From positions 62,001 through 126,000 of the forward strand of contig CAYXBK010000014.1 of the NCBI GenBank assembly GCA_964463165.1: 64,000 bases of DNA. The letters are read 5' to 3'. This stretch comes from UBA7236 sp964463165. GTDB taxonomy: Bacteria; Bacteroidota; Bacteroidia; Chitinophagales; BACL12. Shown piece after piece: positions 25,590 to 34,097 of the stretch (position 1 is the first letter of the stretch; each line of letters starts with the position of its first letter). The position numbers and the translations under genes are program-made. Below the pieces are notes generated by a model. The model worked only from the letters and a program-made list of their open reading frames with translations, did no database searches and was not told the origin of the DNA.

Positions 25590-26186
25590 TTATAAACCGA
25601 TATTGAAACCCATTCTGATCACAAACGGATTCGGATTCAGAGATTCGGTTGTGTAAAGTATATCATACAGGACCATGATCTGAAATTTCGATCGTTCACC
25701 GATCATAAAATTATATCCTCCCCCAAGATATAGTGCGGGCACGTCTCCCGCATATTCTCCATATACGGCATCCTCATATTTGAAATTATACCAGAGATGT
25801 TCATATTCGGCATGAGCAAATAAACCGTAAAAAATATCGTATTCCATAAATAATCGCCCCCCGATCACGTTGCCCGAATAATCAGTTATAAATAATGGGC
25901 TATCGTAATTCACTTTTTGAAACTGGTAGGTAAATCCCAATCCTGCCGTCCAGCTTTTGGTGATTTTATATCCGACAAGCGGACTTACATCAACGTATGT
26001 AAAACTCCCAAAACCTGCACCCAGGTTACCGCCAACAACGATCCTGTCTTTCCACGATCCAAAATCTGAATCGGCGCTTTGATCTTTCTGATCACTTTCA
26101 ATTTCCGTGATCTGTGCCTGTAAAACCCCTTGCAAACTCAAACTGAAGAGGATGAAAAATGTAATTTTTTTGAATATCACATGCAT
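25590..26186 (-). CDS. Outer-membrane beta-barrel protein
   Basis: 198 residues: signal peptide ending QGVLQAQ, then alternating strands with glycine and aromatic residues (VVGGNLGAGFGSFTYVDVSP, LGFTYQFQKVNYD, FAHAEYEHLWYNF) and a C-terminal strand VIRMGFNIGL. This is the small OMP_b-brl porin-like fold. No role can be given. Start at 26186 is the only one with a complete signal sequence. Confidence 0.75.
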   Translation of the reverse strand: MHVIFKKITFFILFSLSLQGVLQAQITEIESDQKDQSADSDFGSWKDRIVVGGNLGAGFGSFTYVDVSPLVGYKITKSWTAGLGFTYQFQKVNYDSPLFITDYSGNVIGGRLFMEYDIFYGLFAHAEYEHLWYNFKYEDAVYGEYAGDVPALYLGGGYNFMIGERSKFQIMVLYDILYTTESLNPNPFVIRMGFNIGL

Positions 26187-26363
26187 ACTTTTCGCAAAAT
26201 TGTTATGGTAAAGTTAACGATTATGAGATTAGATTTCTGCCAATTATTACAATTATCATACCCTTGAAAATCTCTTCCCTCATCCATATGTCATATTCAC
26301 ACTTAAAAGAGTGAACTTTGCTAATTATAGTTTGAATCAGGCATACTTTAAAACTATTTTCGC

Positions 26364-28220
26364 ATGCAGAATTATGAAATAACCAATCAACATCTCCTCC
26401 TCATGAAATTTCCTTTCTTCTCCCGGATAGATTACCGCATCATCATCTTTATCATCTTAATGATGCTTTTACCTTTCCTCTTATTTTCGGCAGAAACTAC
26501 ATCAGATTATTTATCAGGTTTTACAGATATGCCTTTAGATTCGATCGGAACGGATACTTCCGGAATTGTAGTCGAATACGAAATTGATTCGCTCGATGAA
26601 GCCTATCCGGCGATTTTTTCTTCGGTTTTTTTCAGTTTGGTTTCCATACCTGCCGACTCGGTTTATATACTTGCAACACCCGATGCTCAACTCGATCTTG
26701 GAGCCGGTCCGGGAAACGCAGTACAGGTTTTATTTCCTCCCTATCCGATTGCATTATCGCCTCATGAAATAAAAGTGAAGCCGGTGGATGATGCAATTTA
26801 TGAAGGATTGCATTCCGGAAATATTTCATTTGAAATCGTAGCGGAAGATCCGGAATATGCCGTGTATTCAATTTCCGATATTTCTTATGCAATTAAAGAC
26901 AATGATCCATTACCCGGAATTAATTTTATTTATGCAGTTGATACTTTTTTAACAGAAGGGCTTTCAGGTATTACCATGTTGCTTTCTCTTAATTCAATTC
27001 CGGAAGACACGGTATTTATCACTGCCGATCCTGATATGCAAATGCGCATCACGGCATTGCCTGATGAATCTGTTACACTTGCTTTTCCGCCGAATGCATC
27101 TTGTCTGAGTTTTCAGGCAATTAATATCCGTGCATTTGATGATATTGATTATGAAGGTGATCATGCAGGATTACTCGACATGACGGTTACAACGGACGAT
27201 CCGGTTTACGGCGGATTTATTTTGGATGATGTGACCTTTCCGATCGTTGATAATGATGCAGTACCAGGAATTGACTATGCAGATCCTGATACGCTTGCAT
27301 TAAATGAAGGCAGTGGAGAAATTGAAATTTCAATTGCATTAAATTCCATTCCGGCAGATACGGTAACAATTACATTTGTTCCTGATTTACAATTAAGAAT
27401 CGCAGCAGGACCCGGGGAAGCATATGATTTAAAATTGCCGCCGAATTCAACCGCATTAAATCCGCATCTTGTTTCAGTAAAAGCATATGATGATGTTGAT
27501 TATGAAGGACCACATACCGGCACGGTATATTTTATTGTCACAACTTCTGATGCCGATTATGCAGGGTTTACAATTGATCCGATCACAATTGATATTACCG
27601 ACAACGATTTTCTGCCTGCTGTTTTGATGAATGATACAACAGCATTAGCTGGTGTGGAAGGCGATACAACATTGTTTTTTACGCTTGCTTTAAACAGTGT
27701 TCCGCTTGCAACAGTTACAATTAATATGGATCCCGACGCACAACTCGACCTTGGCAAAGGAAGGGATATTGATGTGAACTATAAATTTAAAGGTGACAGT
27801 GCATTAATTGCGCAAACTGTAAATATTGCAATTTATGATGATGTTTTCGTTGAAGGATTTCACTTAGGTAAGATCGGATTTTCAATCATGACCGATGATC
27901 CGAATTATATTTTATTTACACTTGATACGGTGGTGGTGGAAATTACGGATAATGACGGTGTGAGTATAATAAATTATGATCCCGGTAAATGGAATGTATT
28001 TCCGACTGTCTCAAATGCAAATTTTAGTTATTCAATGGCAGGGATTTCCAATTCGGACATTCTGCATATTTATAACGGTGCGGGTATGATGGTGCAACAA
28101 ATTCAAATTTCTTCGGAAAACGGAATACTTTATTTAGAAAAGCTTCCGGCAGGAGCATATACTATAGTTGCAGAGTTAAATGGCATGCACTATTATTCCA
28201 GAATTGAAATCGTCAGGTAA
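26364..28220 (+). CDS. T9SS-exported protein with four Calx-beta-like repeats
   Basis: 618 residues. Signal/anchor region FIILMMLLPFLLFSAE; four ~115-residue repeats follow, each with 'SIP-DTV' and 'DDVDYEG' phrases and ending 'ITDNDxxP' (DNDPLPGI, DNDAVPGI, DNDFLPAV, DNDGVSII), the Calx-beta acidic pattern that binds calcium in other proteins. The end (KWNVFPTVSNANFSYSM to YYSRIEIVR) is a type A T9SS sorting domain. It is likely a surface adhesin or matrix protein. Start: 26364, or Met at 26403, which places the hydrophobic stretch closer to the N-terminus. Confidence 0.8.
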   Translation: MQNYEITNQHLLLMKFPFFSRIDYRIIIFIILMMLLPFLLFSAETTSDYLSGFTDMPLDSIGTDTSGIVVEYEIDSLDEAYPAIFSSVFFSLVSIPADSVYILATPDAQLDLGAGPGNAVQVLFPPYPIALSPHEIKVKPVDDAIYEGLHSGNISFEIVAEDPEYAVYSISDISYAIKDNDPLPGINFIYAVDTFLTEGLSGITMLLSLNSIPEDTVFITADPDMQMRITALPDESVTLAFPPNASCLSFQAINIRAFDDIDYEGDHAGLLDMTVTTDDPVYGGFILDDVTFPIVDNDAVPGIDYADPDTLALNEGSGEIEISIALNSIPADTVTITFVPDLQLRIAAGPGEAYDLKLPPNSTALNPHLVSVKAYDDVDYEGPHTGTVYFIVTTSDADYAGFTIDPITIDITDNDFLPAVLMNDTTALAGVEGDTTLFFTLALNSVPLATVTINMDPDAQLDLGKGRDIDVNYKFKGDSALIAQTVNIAIYDDVFVEGFHLGKIGFSIMTDDPNYILFTLDTVVVEITDNDGVSIINYDPGKWNVFPTVSNANFSYSMAGISNSDILHIYNGAGMMVQQIQISSENGILYLEKLPAGAYTIVAELNGMHYYSRIEIVR

Positions 28221-28225
28221 TTTGG

Positions 28226-28237
28226 TGATCTAAATCA
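28226..28237. promoter_or_regulatory. FNR-type operator before ccoI
   Basis: TGAT-ctaa-ATCA, a perfect match to the FNR core palindrome. If TAATTTTG at 28261-28268 is the -7 element, the box centres near -41.5 from the start site, the class II activator position. Confidence 0.6.
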
Positions 28238-28260
28238 TTTCGGCACTTCAGAACCGGATA

Positions 28261-28268
28261 TAATTTTG
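28261..28268 (+). promoter_or_regulatory. -7-like element of ccoI
   Basis: TAATTTTG fits TAnnTTTG and lies 7 bp before the ATG at 28276, so the transcript would be almost leaderless. Confidence 0.45.
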
Positions 28269-28275
28269 GCTCCCA

Positions 28276-30708
28276 ATGGCGGAGCTGGTTTCAAACCAAA
28301 CTAAAATAATTTGTTACCATTGCGGCGATGACTGCAACGATAAAACATTTTATATTCAACCTGCCGATCAGGATGATTCCGTAAAATATTTTTGCTGTTT
28401 CGGATGCAAAACTGTTTACCAGATTCTCAACGATAATAATTTATGCGATTATTATGATATCAGTACGCATCCTGGTATTACACAAAAAAACAGAGTCAGG
28501 ACTAATAAATATGATGTGTTGAATGATGAAAAAGTAAAAGCAAGATTTATCACATTCAGCGATGGTAAACAGTCCAGAGCAACTTTTCAATTACCTCAAA
28601 TGCATTGCAGCTCATGCATCTGGCTGCTCGAACATCTTTATAAATTAGATTCTGGAATTCAGCAGGCGCAGGTAAATTTTCCCAAGAAAGAAATTTCAAT
28701 TGCATTTGATGAGCAAAAAATTTCACTTGCTGAAATTGCAACGCTACTCGACTCGGTTGGATATGAACCCCATATCAGTTTACACGATCTCGATAAAAAA
28801 CAGGATCGTGAAATAAATAAAAACCGCGTTGTAAAAATCGGTATTGCAGGATTTGCATTTGGCAATGTGATGCTGTTTAGTTTTCCGGATTATCTTGCCG
28901 GCGGGCAAATTGAAGATCCGGGCCTGATTACTTTATTTCATTATCTATCTTTTCTTCTTGCACTTCCCGTATTTATTTATTGTGCAAACGAATTTTATAT
29001 TTCTTCCTGGAAAAGCATTAAAAATAAATTCCTCAATATTGATGTTCCGATTGCACTTGTAATTATTATCACATTTGCAAGAAGTGTGTATGCCATCTTT
29101 ATCGATCATGAAGCGGGGTATTTTGATTCGATGACCGGCATCGTATTTTTTATGCTGCTTGGCCGGCTTTTTCAGGACAGAACTTATAAAACAATTTCAT
29201 TCGACCGGGATTATAAATCTTATTTTCCACTCGCAGTTGCAGTAATTAAAAATGAGAAAGAAATGCAATTGCCTTTAAGTGATCTGAAAACAGGCGACAC
29301 AATTATTGTCCGCAATCACGAATTAATTCCGGCGGATGCCATGTTGATCAGAGGAAAGGCAAATATTGATTATAGTTTTGTAACGGGTGAATCTGAGCCT
29401 GTTTCAAAGCAAATCGGTGAATTGATTTATGCCGGCGGAAAGCAATCAGGTGCAGCGCTTGAATTAAAAATTATTAAAGAAGTTTCACAAAGCTATTTAA
29501 CACAATTGTGGAATAATGCTTCCTCACAAAAAAAGGATCTTGATAAAGATTCATTCGTTCAACAATTAGGACGATATTTTGCATTGATTGTTCTTGTAAT
29601 TTCAATTGCTGCATTTATTTACTGGTTGATAAAAGGTGATGCCTCACGAGGCCTTGATGCACTTGTAACGCCGATGATTATTGCTTGCCCCTGTGCACTC
29701 TTATTATCTGCAACTTTTACAAACGGCAATGCGATTCGCTATATGGGTAAAGCGGGATTATATTTAAAAAATGCATTGGTAATAGAACATCTCACAAAAA
29801 TTGATACGATCGTTTTTGATAAAACCGGAACACTCACTCAAAGCAATGCTGCTGCAGTTTTATACGAAGGTGAAGAATTAAATGAAGAACAGAAAAACCG
29901 GATTTGTGCTCTTGCATCTCAAAGCGTGCATCCTTACAGCAGGGCGATTGTAAATTATTTCAATAAAAAAAGTAAAGAGGTAGTTATTGATTTTCATGAA
30001 TATCCCGGACACGGCATTGAAGGAATGGTGGATGGATCATTTATTAAAATCGGCAATGCTGCATTTCTCGGATTAATTGACGGAATGGAAGAACATGGTG
30101 TAAGTTATATTTTTATTGATGATAGCATTTATGGCAGATTTAATTTTAAAAGTAAATATCGCGAGGGTGTTTATGATCTGATCAACAGGCTTGAAGGACA
30201 ATATGAATTATATTTATTGAGCGGCGATAATGATCACGATAAACAATTTCTCTCCTCACATTTTAAACCCGATCATTTATTTTTTAATAATTCGCCGTAT
30301 GATAAAAAAGAAATGATTCAGGACTTGATGAAGCATGGGAAGAATATTTTAATGCTGGGCGACGGATTAAATGATGCCGGCGCTTTGAGTACAAGTAATG
30401 TGGGCTTTGCCGTTGCTGCCGATATTAATAATTTCACTCCGGCAAGCGATGGTGTGATTGATGTGAAAATGCTCAATCAACTGGACAAAATGTTTCAGTA
30501 TGCGAAATTCAGCAAGCGGGTTATTATCGGCAGTTTTATACTCTCTATTTTATATAATCTAATTGGATTATTTTATGCCGTACAAGGTGATTTATCTCCC
30601 GTGATTGCAGCGATGCTGATGCCGTTTTCTACAATTACCATTGTTTCATTTACAACGGGGGCAACTACTTTATTTGCAAAAAGATTATTTGCAAAAGGAA
30701 AATTGTAA
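28276..30708 (+). CDS. ccoI: Copper-exporting P-type ATPase for cbb3 oxidase assembly
   Basis: Moves copper across the inner membrane for the cbb3 oxidase. An N-terminal cysteine-rich domain (CYHCGDDC, YFCCFGCKTVYQIL) typical of FixI/CcoI precedes an HMA domain with MHCSSCIWLLEHL; then membrane helices, actuator VTGESEPVSK, the ion-site motif CPCALLLS, phosphorylation site DKTGTLTQ, and hinge GDGLNDAGAL. At 810 residues it is full length. It has its own FNR-type box. Unlike the usual order, it is parted from ccoS by a DUF937-like gene and an opposite-strand TonB receptor. Confidence 0.92.
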   Translation: MAELVSNQTKIICYHCGDDCNDKTFYIQPADQDDSVKYFCCFGCKTVYQILNDNNLCDYYDISTHPGITQKNRVRTNKYDVLNDEKVKARFITFSDGKQSRATFQLPQMHCSSCIWLLEHLYKLDSGIQQAQVNFPKKEISIAFDEQKISLAEIATLLDSVGYEPHISLHDLDKKQDREINKNRVVKIGIAGFAFGNVMLFSFPDYLAGGQIEDPGLITLFHYLSFLLALPVFIYCANEFYISSWKSIKNKFLNIDVPIALVIIITFARSVYAIFIDHEAGYFDSMTGIVFFMLLGRLFQDRTYKTISFDRDYKSYFPLAVAVIKNEKEMQLPLSDLKTGDTIIVRNHELIPADAMLIRGKANIDYSFVTGESEPVSKQIGELIYAGGKQSGAALELKIIKEVSQSYLTQLWNNASSQKKDLDKDSFVQQLGRYFALIVLVISIAAFIYWLIKGDASRGLDALVTPMIIACPCALLLSATFTNGNAIRYMGKAGLYLKNALVIEHLTKIDTIVFDKTGTLTQSNAAAVLYEGEELNEEQKNRICALASQSVHPYSRAIVNYFNKKSKEVVIDFHEYPGHGIEGMVDGSFIKIGNAAFLGLIDGMEEHGVSYIFIDDSIYGRFNFKSKYREGVYDLINRLEGQYELYLLSGDNDHDKQFLSSHFKPDHLFFNNSPYDKKEMIQDLMKHGKNILMLGDGLNDAGALSTSNVGFAVAADINNFTPASDGVIDVKMLNQLDKMFQYAKFSKRVIIGSFILSILYNLIGLFYAVQGDLSPVIAAMLMPFSTITIVSFTTGATTLFAKRLFAKGKL

Positions 30709-30741
30709 TATCCTTTCCATCTTCTTCTTATATTTACAAGC

Positions 30742-31251
30742 ATGCTTACAGATGAATTAATAAATCTTTCCAAAGAACCATTGAGCAATGCTTTTAATGG
30801 TATGCCCGGCTTTGAAAACGTAGATATGAATGACCTGACAGGTGCGGCAGGGAAATCGGTGATTGATGCAGTTATGCAGCAATTACAGAGCGGGAATTTC
30901 AATTCATTGCTCGAAATGTTTTCTGGAAAAAATACGATGGAAAATCACGAAAGCGTAAATGAACTGCAAAACCCGGTTGCTTCAGATCTTAAGAATCAAT
31001 TTGGATTTTCGCAGCAAACCGCACAGCAACTTGCAATGCTCGCCATTCCGATCTTATTAAATCTCTTCAATCAAAAAGTTTCTGATTCACAAAACAGCGG
31101 ATTTAATATCAATGAACTGATCAGACAATTTACATCAAATCAAAACAATGGCGGATTGATGCAAATTATTTCAAATTTATTCCGGACAAGAACCAATCAG
31201 TCGAATTCGACTCACGATTTGTTCAACACGATCATCAGGAATTTTTTATAA
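30742..31251 (+). CDS. DUF937-like protein
   Basis: 169 residues, mostly helical and Asn/Gln-rich. The segment LKNQFGFSQQTAQQLAMLAI with PILLNLFNQKV is characteristic of DUF937/YidB-like proteins, whose function is not established. No signal peptide. It starts 33 bp after ccoI on the same strand and is probably read through from it. Confidence 0.6.
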   Translation: MLTDELINLSKEPLSNAFNGMPGFENVDMNDLTGAAGKSVIDAVMQQLQSGNFNSLLEMFSGKNTMENHESVNELQNPVASDLKNQFGFSQQTAQQLAMLAIPILLNLFNQKVSDSQNSGFNINELIRQFTSNQNNGGLMQIISNLFRTRTNQSNSTHDLFNTIIRNFL

Positions 31252-31288
31252 ACCGGAAACAAATTCTGCTTTGAATGCTGCCTAATAT

Positions 31289-33556
31289 TTAAAAGAAATA
31301 GCTCAAACTCAGTTTTGCAAAAAATGGTGTTCCCGGTGTGTAGTGTAATTCACTTACCGGTGCAGGTTCATCCTGTAAGCGTGATTCCGTATCAAATTGC
31401 GCTTCGTTCCATTCCACATTAAACAGGTTCTGAATTTCAATTCCGACTGCATATTTTTCTTTTTCGTAATTGAGTATTAAATCATTTACAAAATATCCTT
31501 TTGCAATAACACTTCCATCTTCATTTGCCGGCCTGTCGTCCATATAGCGGTATCTTAAACTTCCGCTAAATCCTGATTTTGTTTTAATTGAAATACCACC
31601 AATTGAAGTGAGGTCCGGTGCAAGCGGAATATAATTTTCACCTTCGGGTTGTCCGATCGAATGTGCAACTGTATAATTCAGATCGGCATCGATAAATAAC
31701 CAATTGTATAATTGCCATCTCGCACTTAAATCAAAACCACGACGCAAGGTTTTGCCACTCGGTTCTACAATAGCGGCATCACCCACATAAACGAACTCCT
31801 GATCAAGATACAAAACCCAAAGAGCAGGATTTAAAATTAAATTTTTATAAGGTTTAAATTTCATGCCGAGGTCGCTGCCATATGCTGCCGGTAAAGTTTG
31901 CAATCTGTTTTCTGCAATTACAACACGGGTATCATTTGAATGGAAGCCTTTTCCGCTATGCAGGTAAATCAATGTATTATTATTTTGCTGATAATTGAGC
32001 TGCAATTTAAATGTGGGAATATGATCAGTAACTTGTTCAAATATATAATTGCTATCCAGTAAATTATCGTAAGCAAAATTAAAATGATCAAATCGCAGAG
32101 ATGCTGTTGCGGAAAACTTTTCGTTGAATTGAAATGATTCACTTACATAAACATTTGCATTTGTCTGGTACACATTTCCGAATGATAATTGATCCAGTAA
32201 AATTATTCTGTCTGCAACATGCGATAATTCATCTTCCAATACCTGATCGTGGCGAATTGCAAAACCTGCATCAGTGGAAACAGAAATCGAACCGAGATAA
32301 CCGTCTCCCGAATAAGTTGATTTATATCCGTATAAATTTCTTTTTTCTTTTTGTTTAATCATATCTCCATTTACACTATCTTCTAAAAAGAAAGTGAAAT
32401 TGGAATACAATTCAAAATTGTATCGGGAATAATAAACCTGATTTTTTATGCTTGATTTATTGTTGATGAGTTTTGTGAATTCGAAATTTGCATTTGTTCT
32501 GCCGGTAAACCCGCCTTCATGATCATCAATTGACCCGAACCGATTGATCAAACCTTCTTCGACTGCACGTGTGGGAATTTGCCCGGAGGCATTCCATTGA
32601 CTTTTAAAATTTGACAATGTAAATTCAATAATTTTATCCTTGCCGATGAATGCATGATATTTTCCAAAAATATTCATGCGAATAAAATCCTGCGAACTTT
32701 CAAACGGGCCGTCGGAAATAAAATATTCACCGGCGATATACGCCGATTGGTTTGTTTGATTTCCAAGCAGATCAAGAAGCAATAAAGTGCGTGCCGTATT
32801 AAATTGCCCGTAACTTAATTTAATCACACTTTTATCTATTGCATCAGATGTATTGAAATTTACAAATCCTGCGGTTACAAAATCACCATATCTTGCAGCA
32901 TACGGCCCTTTTTCAAAATCAAATGAATTAACGGTTTCCGGAATTACAAAATGCAAATCTGCATAACCCTGGCCATGCGCATGACTTACCATGTTTACAG
33001 GCATACCATCTACATTCACACTGATATCTGTTCCATGATCAATATCAAATCCTCTTAAAAATATTTGTTCTGCTTTACCACCGCCGGCATGTTGTGCGAT
33101 AAATAAGCCCGGCACTAAACGGAGCATATCCTGTGTTGTTCCGATCGGCCTTAATTTTATATCAATTGCAGAAACTGTATTCCGATCGTTTAATTGTTGT
33201 GATTTAATTGTTACGCTTTCAAGTTGAATGGATGTGGGAAGAAGAAATGTTTTTATTTCATCGGTTTCTGCATCTAAAACTTCCGCAAAAATTAAAGCCG
33301 ATTCATAACTGAGGTAGATAATTTCAACTGTATAATTTCCCTTCGGCAGATCTTTAAACAGGTACATGCCGAATTCATTTGTGGTGGTGGTTAATGCAGG
33401 TGATTGAATCGAAACAACTGCTCCCGGCAAAGGTTGTTGCGTTTCACTGTCATAAACATATCCTTTTATGCTGCCGTTATGGGCGAACGTAAATGCACAA
33501 CTCAGGATTAAAAAAATAAATAAAAAATATTTTTTTATCGTGTAAAAGGTTTTCAT
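31289..33556 (-). CDS. TonB-dependent receptor with histidine-rich plug loop, possibly metal-specific
   Basis: 755 residues: signal peptide ending CAFTFAHN, a carboxypeptidase-regulatory-like domain (SIKGYVYDSETQQPLPGAVV), plug and barrel with C-terminal AKLSLSYFF. The plug carries FLRGFDIDHGTDISVNVDGM and then VSHAHGQGYADLHFV. The cluster of histidines here could bind a metal before uptake. It lies on the opposite strand between ccoI and ccoS, so copper delivery to the oxidase is an attractive but unproven guess; zinc or cobalamin are alternatives, although I see no cobalamin riboswitch in its leader. Confidence 0.85.
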   Translation of the reverse strand: MKTFYTIKKYFLFIFLILSCAFTFAHNGSIKGYVYDSETQQPLPGAVVSIQSPALTTTTNEFGMYLFKDLPKGNYTVEIIYLSYESALIFAEVLDAETDEIKTFLLPTSIQLESVTIKSQQLNDRNTVSAIDIKLRPIGTTQDMLRLVPGLFIAQHAGGGKAEQIFLRGFDIDHGTDISVNVDGMPVNMVSHAHGQGYADLHFVIPETVNSFDFEKGPYAARYGDFVTAGFVNFNTSDAIDKSVIKLSYGQFNTARTLLLLDLLGNQTNQSAYIAGEYFISDGPFESSQDFIRMNIFGKYHAFIGKDKIIEFTLSNFKSQWNASGQIPTRAVEEGLINRFGSIDDHEGGFTGRTNANFEFTKLINNKSSIKNQVYYSRYNFELYSNFTFFLEDSVNGDMIKQKEKRNLYGYKSTYSGDGYLGSISVSTDAGFAIRHDQVLEDELSHVADRIILLDQLSFGNVYQTNANVYVSESFQFNEKFSATASLRFDHFNFAYDNLLDSNYIFEQVTDHIPTFKLQLNYQQNNNTLIYLHSGKGFHSNDTRVVIAENRLQTLPAAYGSDLGMKFKPYKNLILNPALWVLYLDQEFVYVGDAAIVEPSGKTLRRGFDLSARWQLYNWLFIDADLNYTVAHSIGQPEGENYIPLAPDLTSIGGISIKTKSGFSGSLRYRYMDDRPANEDGSVIAKGYFVNDLILNYEKEKYAVGIEIQNLFNVEWNEAQFDTESRLQDEPAPVSELHYTPGTPFFAKLSLSYFF

Positions 33557-33674
33557 CGTGTGTATCCATTTACGAATGAAATGTCCGAATGGATTTTATG
33601 GACCTGATTTTTCTTTATGCTGCTGTCCGGAACCGGGCCTGAGCAGCTTTGTGCATGCTGACCAGCTTTCTTCT

Positions 33675-33758
33675 TAGCCCCGATTGAAGCGGAAACCCCT
33701 GCCGATCACAAAAGCAAAAGTTCGGCAGGGTTGCAGCGCAAAGCGGGACCCAAGCTCA
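33675..33758 (+). ncRNA. Probable structured RNA (Flavo-1-like Bacteroidota motif)
   Basis: The stretch opens with tagccccgattgaagcgg, has a strong internal hairpin (ccctgccga with tcggcaggg, arms near 33696-33705 and 33721-33730, one bulge) and closes with gcagcgcaaagcgggac and aagctc. The order 'agccccgat-gaagcgg ... agcg-aaagcggga ... agctc' is one I recall from many Bacteroidota intergenic regions and associate with the Flavo-1 RNA motif; I am less sure of the name than of the pattern. It lies between the TonB receptor and ccoS. An outer pairing of tgagc (33640) with gctca (33754) could extend it. Its function is unknown. Confidence 0.55.
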
Positions 33759-33798
33759 GAAAAAACGCTGCCGCTTGTGCTCCAAATTTTCTTTCAGA

Positions 33799-33810
33799 TG
33801 ATTTTAATCA
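33799..33810. promoter_or_regulatory. FNR-type operator before ccoS-ccoNOQP
   Basis: TGAT-ttta-ATCA, a second perfect FNR core palindrome, 63 bp before the ccoS ATG. A start site about 41 bp downstream would fall near 33846, next to an AT-rich catttttag that could serve as a poor -7 element. Confidence 0.6.
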
Positions 33811-33872
33811 CCGGCTGCTTTGTGTTTTATCATCTGCATCATTTTTAGCGATAGGCAATTTAGCATCTGATT

Positions 33873-34097
33873 ATGAGTGCAATATACATTCTTATCGGAG
33901 CCAGTATTATTGTCGCAATCGGATTTTTGATCGGCTTTATCTGGTCGGTGCGCTCAGGTCAGTATGAAGATGATTATACACCTTCCGTACGCATTCTTTT
34001 CGATGATGAAAAGCAAACTCCCGCCAGAGATATTAATCAGAAAACCAAAATAATTAAAAACTCGCGACATGGATCTCGTAAAAATTTCCTACGATAA
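33873..34097 (+). CDS. ccoS: cbb3 oxidase assembly protein CcoS
   Basis: Small single-helix protein needed for cofactor insertion into cbb3 oxidase. MSAIYILIGASIIVAIGFLI is the membrane helix and FIWSVRSGQYED with DDYTPSVRILFDD is the conserved CcoS continuation. 74 residues with a longer-than-usual tail that overlaps the start of ccoNO by 29 bp in another frame, so translation is coupled. First gene of the cbb3 operon. Confidence 0.9.
   Translation: MSAIYILIGASIIVAIGFLIGFIWSVRSGQYEDDYTPSVRILFDDEKQTPARDINQKTKIIKNSRHGSRKNFLR

Noticed and set aside
33557..33872. Cobalamin riboswitch before the TonB receptor
   Set aside because: No B12-box-like sequence is visible on the minus strand; the structured part fits another motif on the plus strand.
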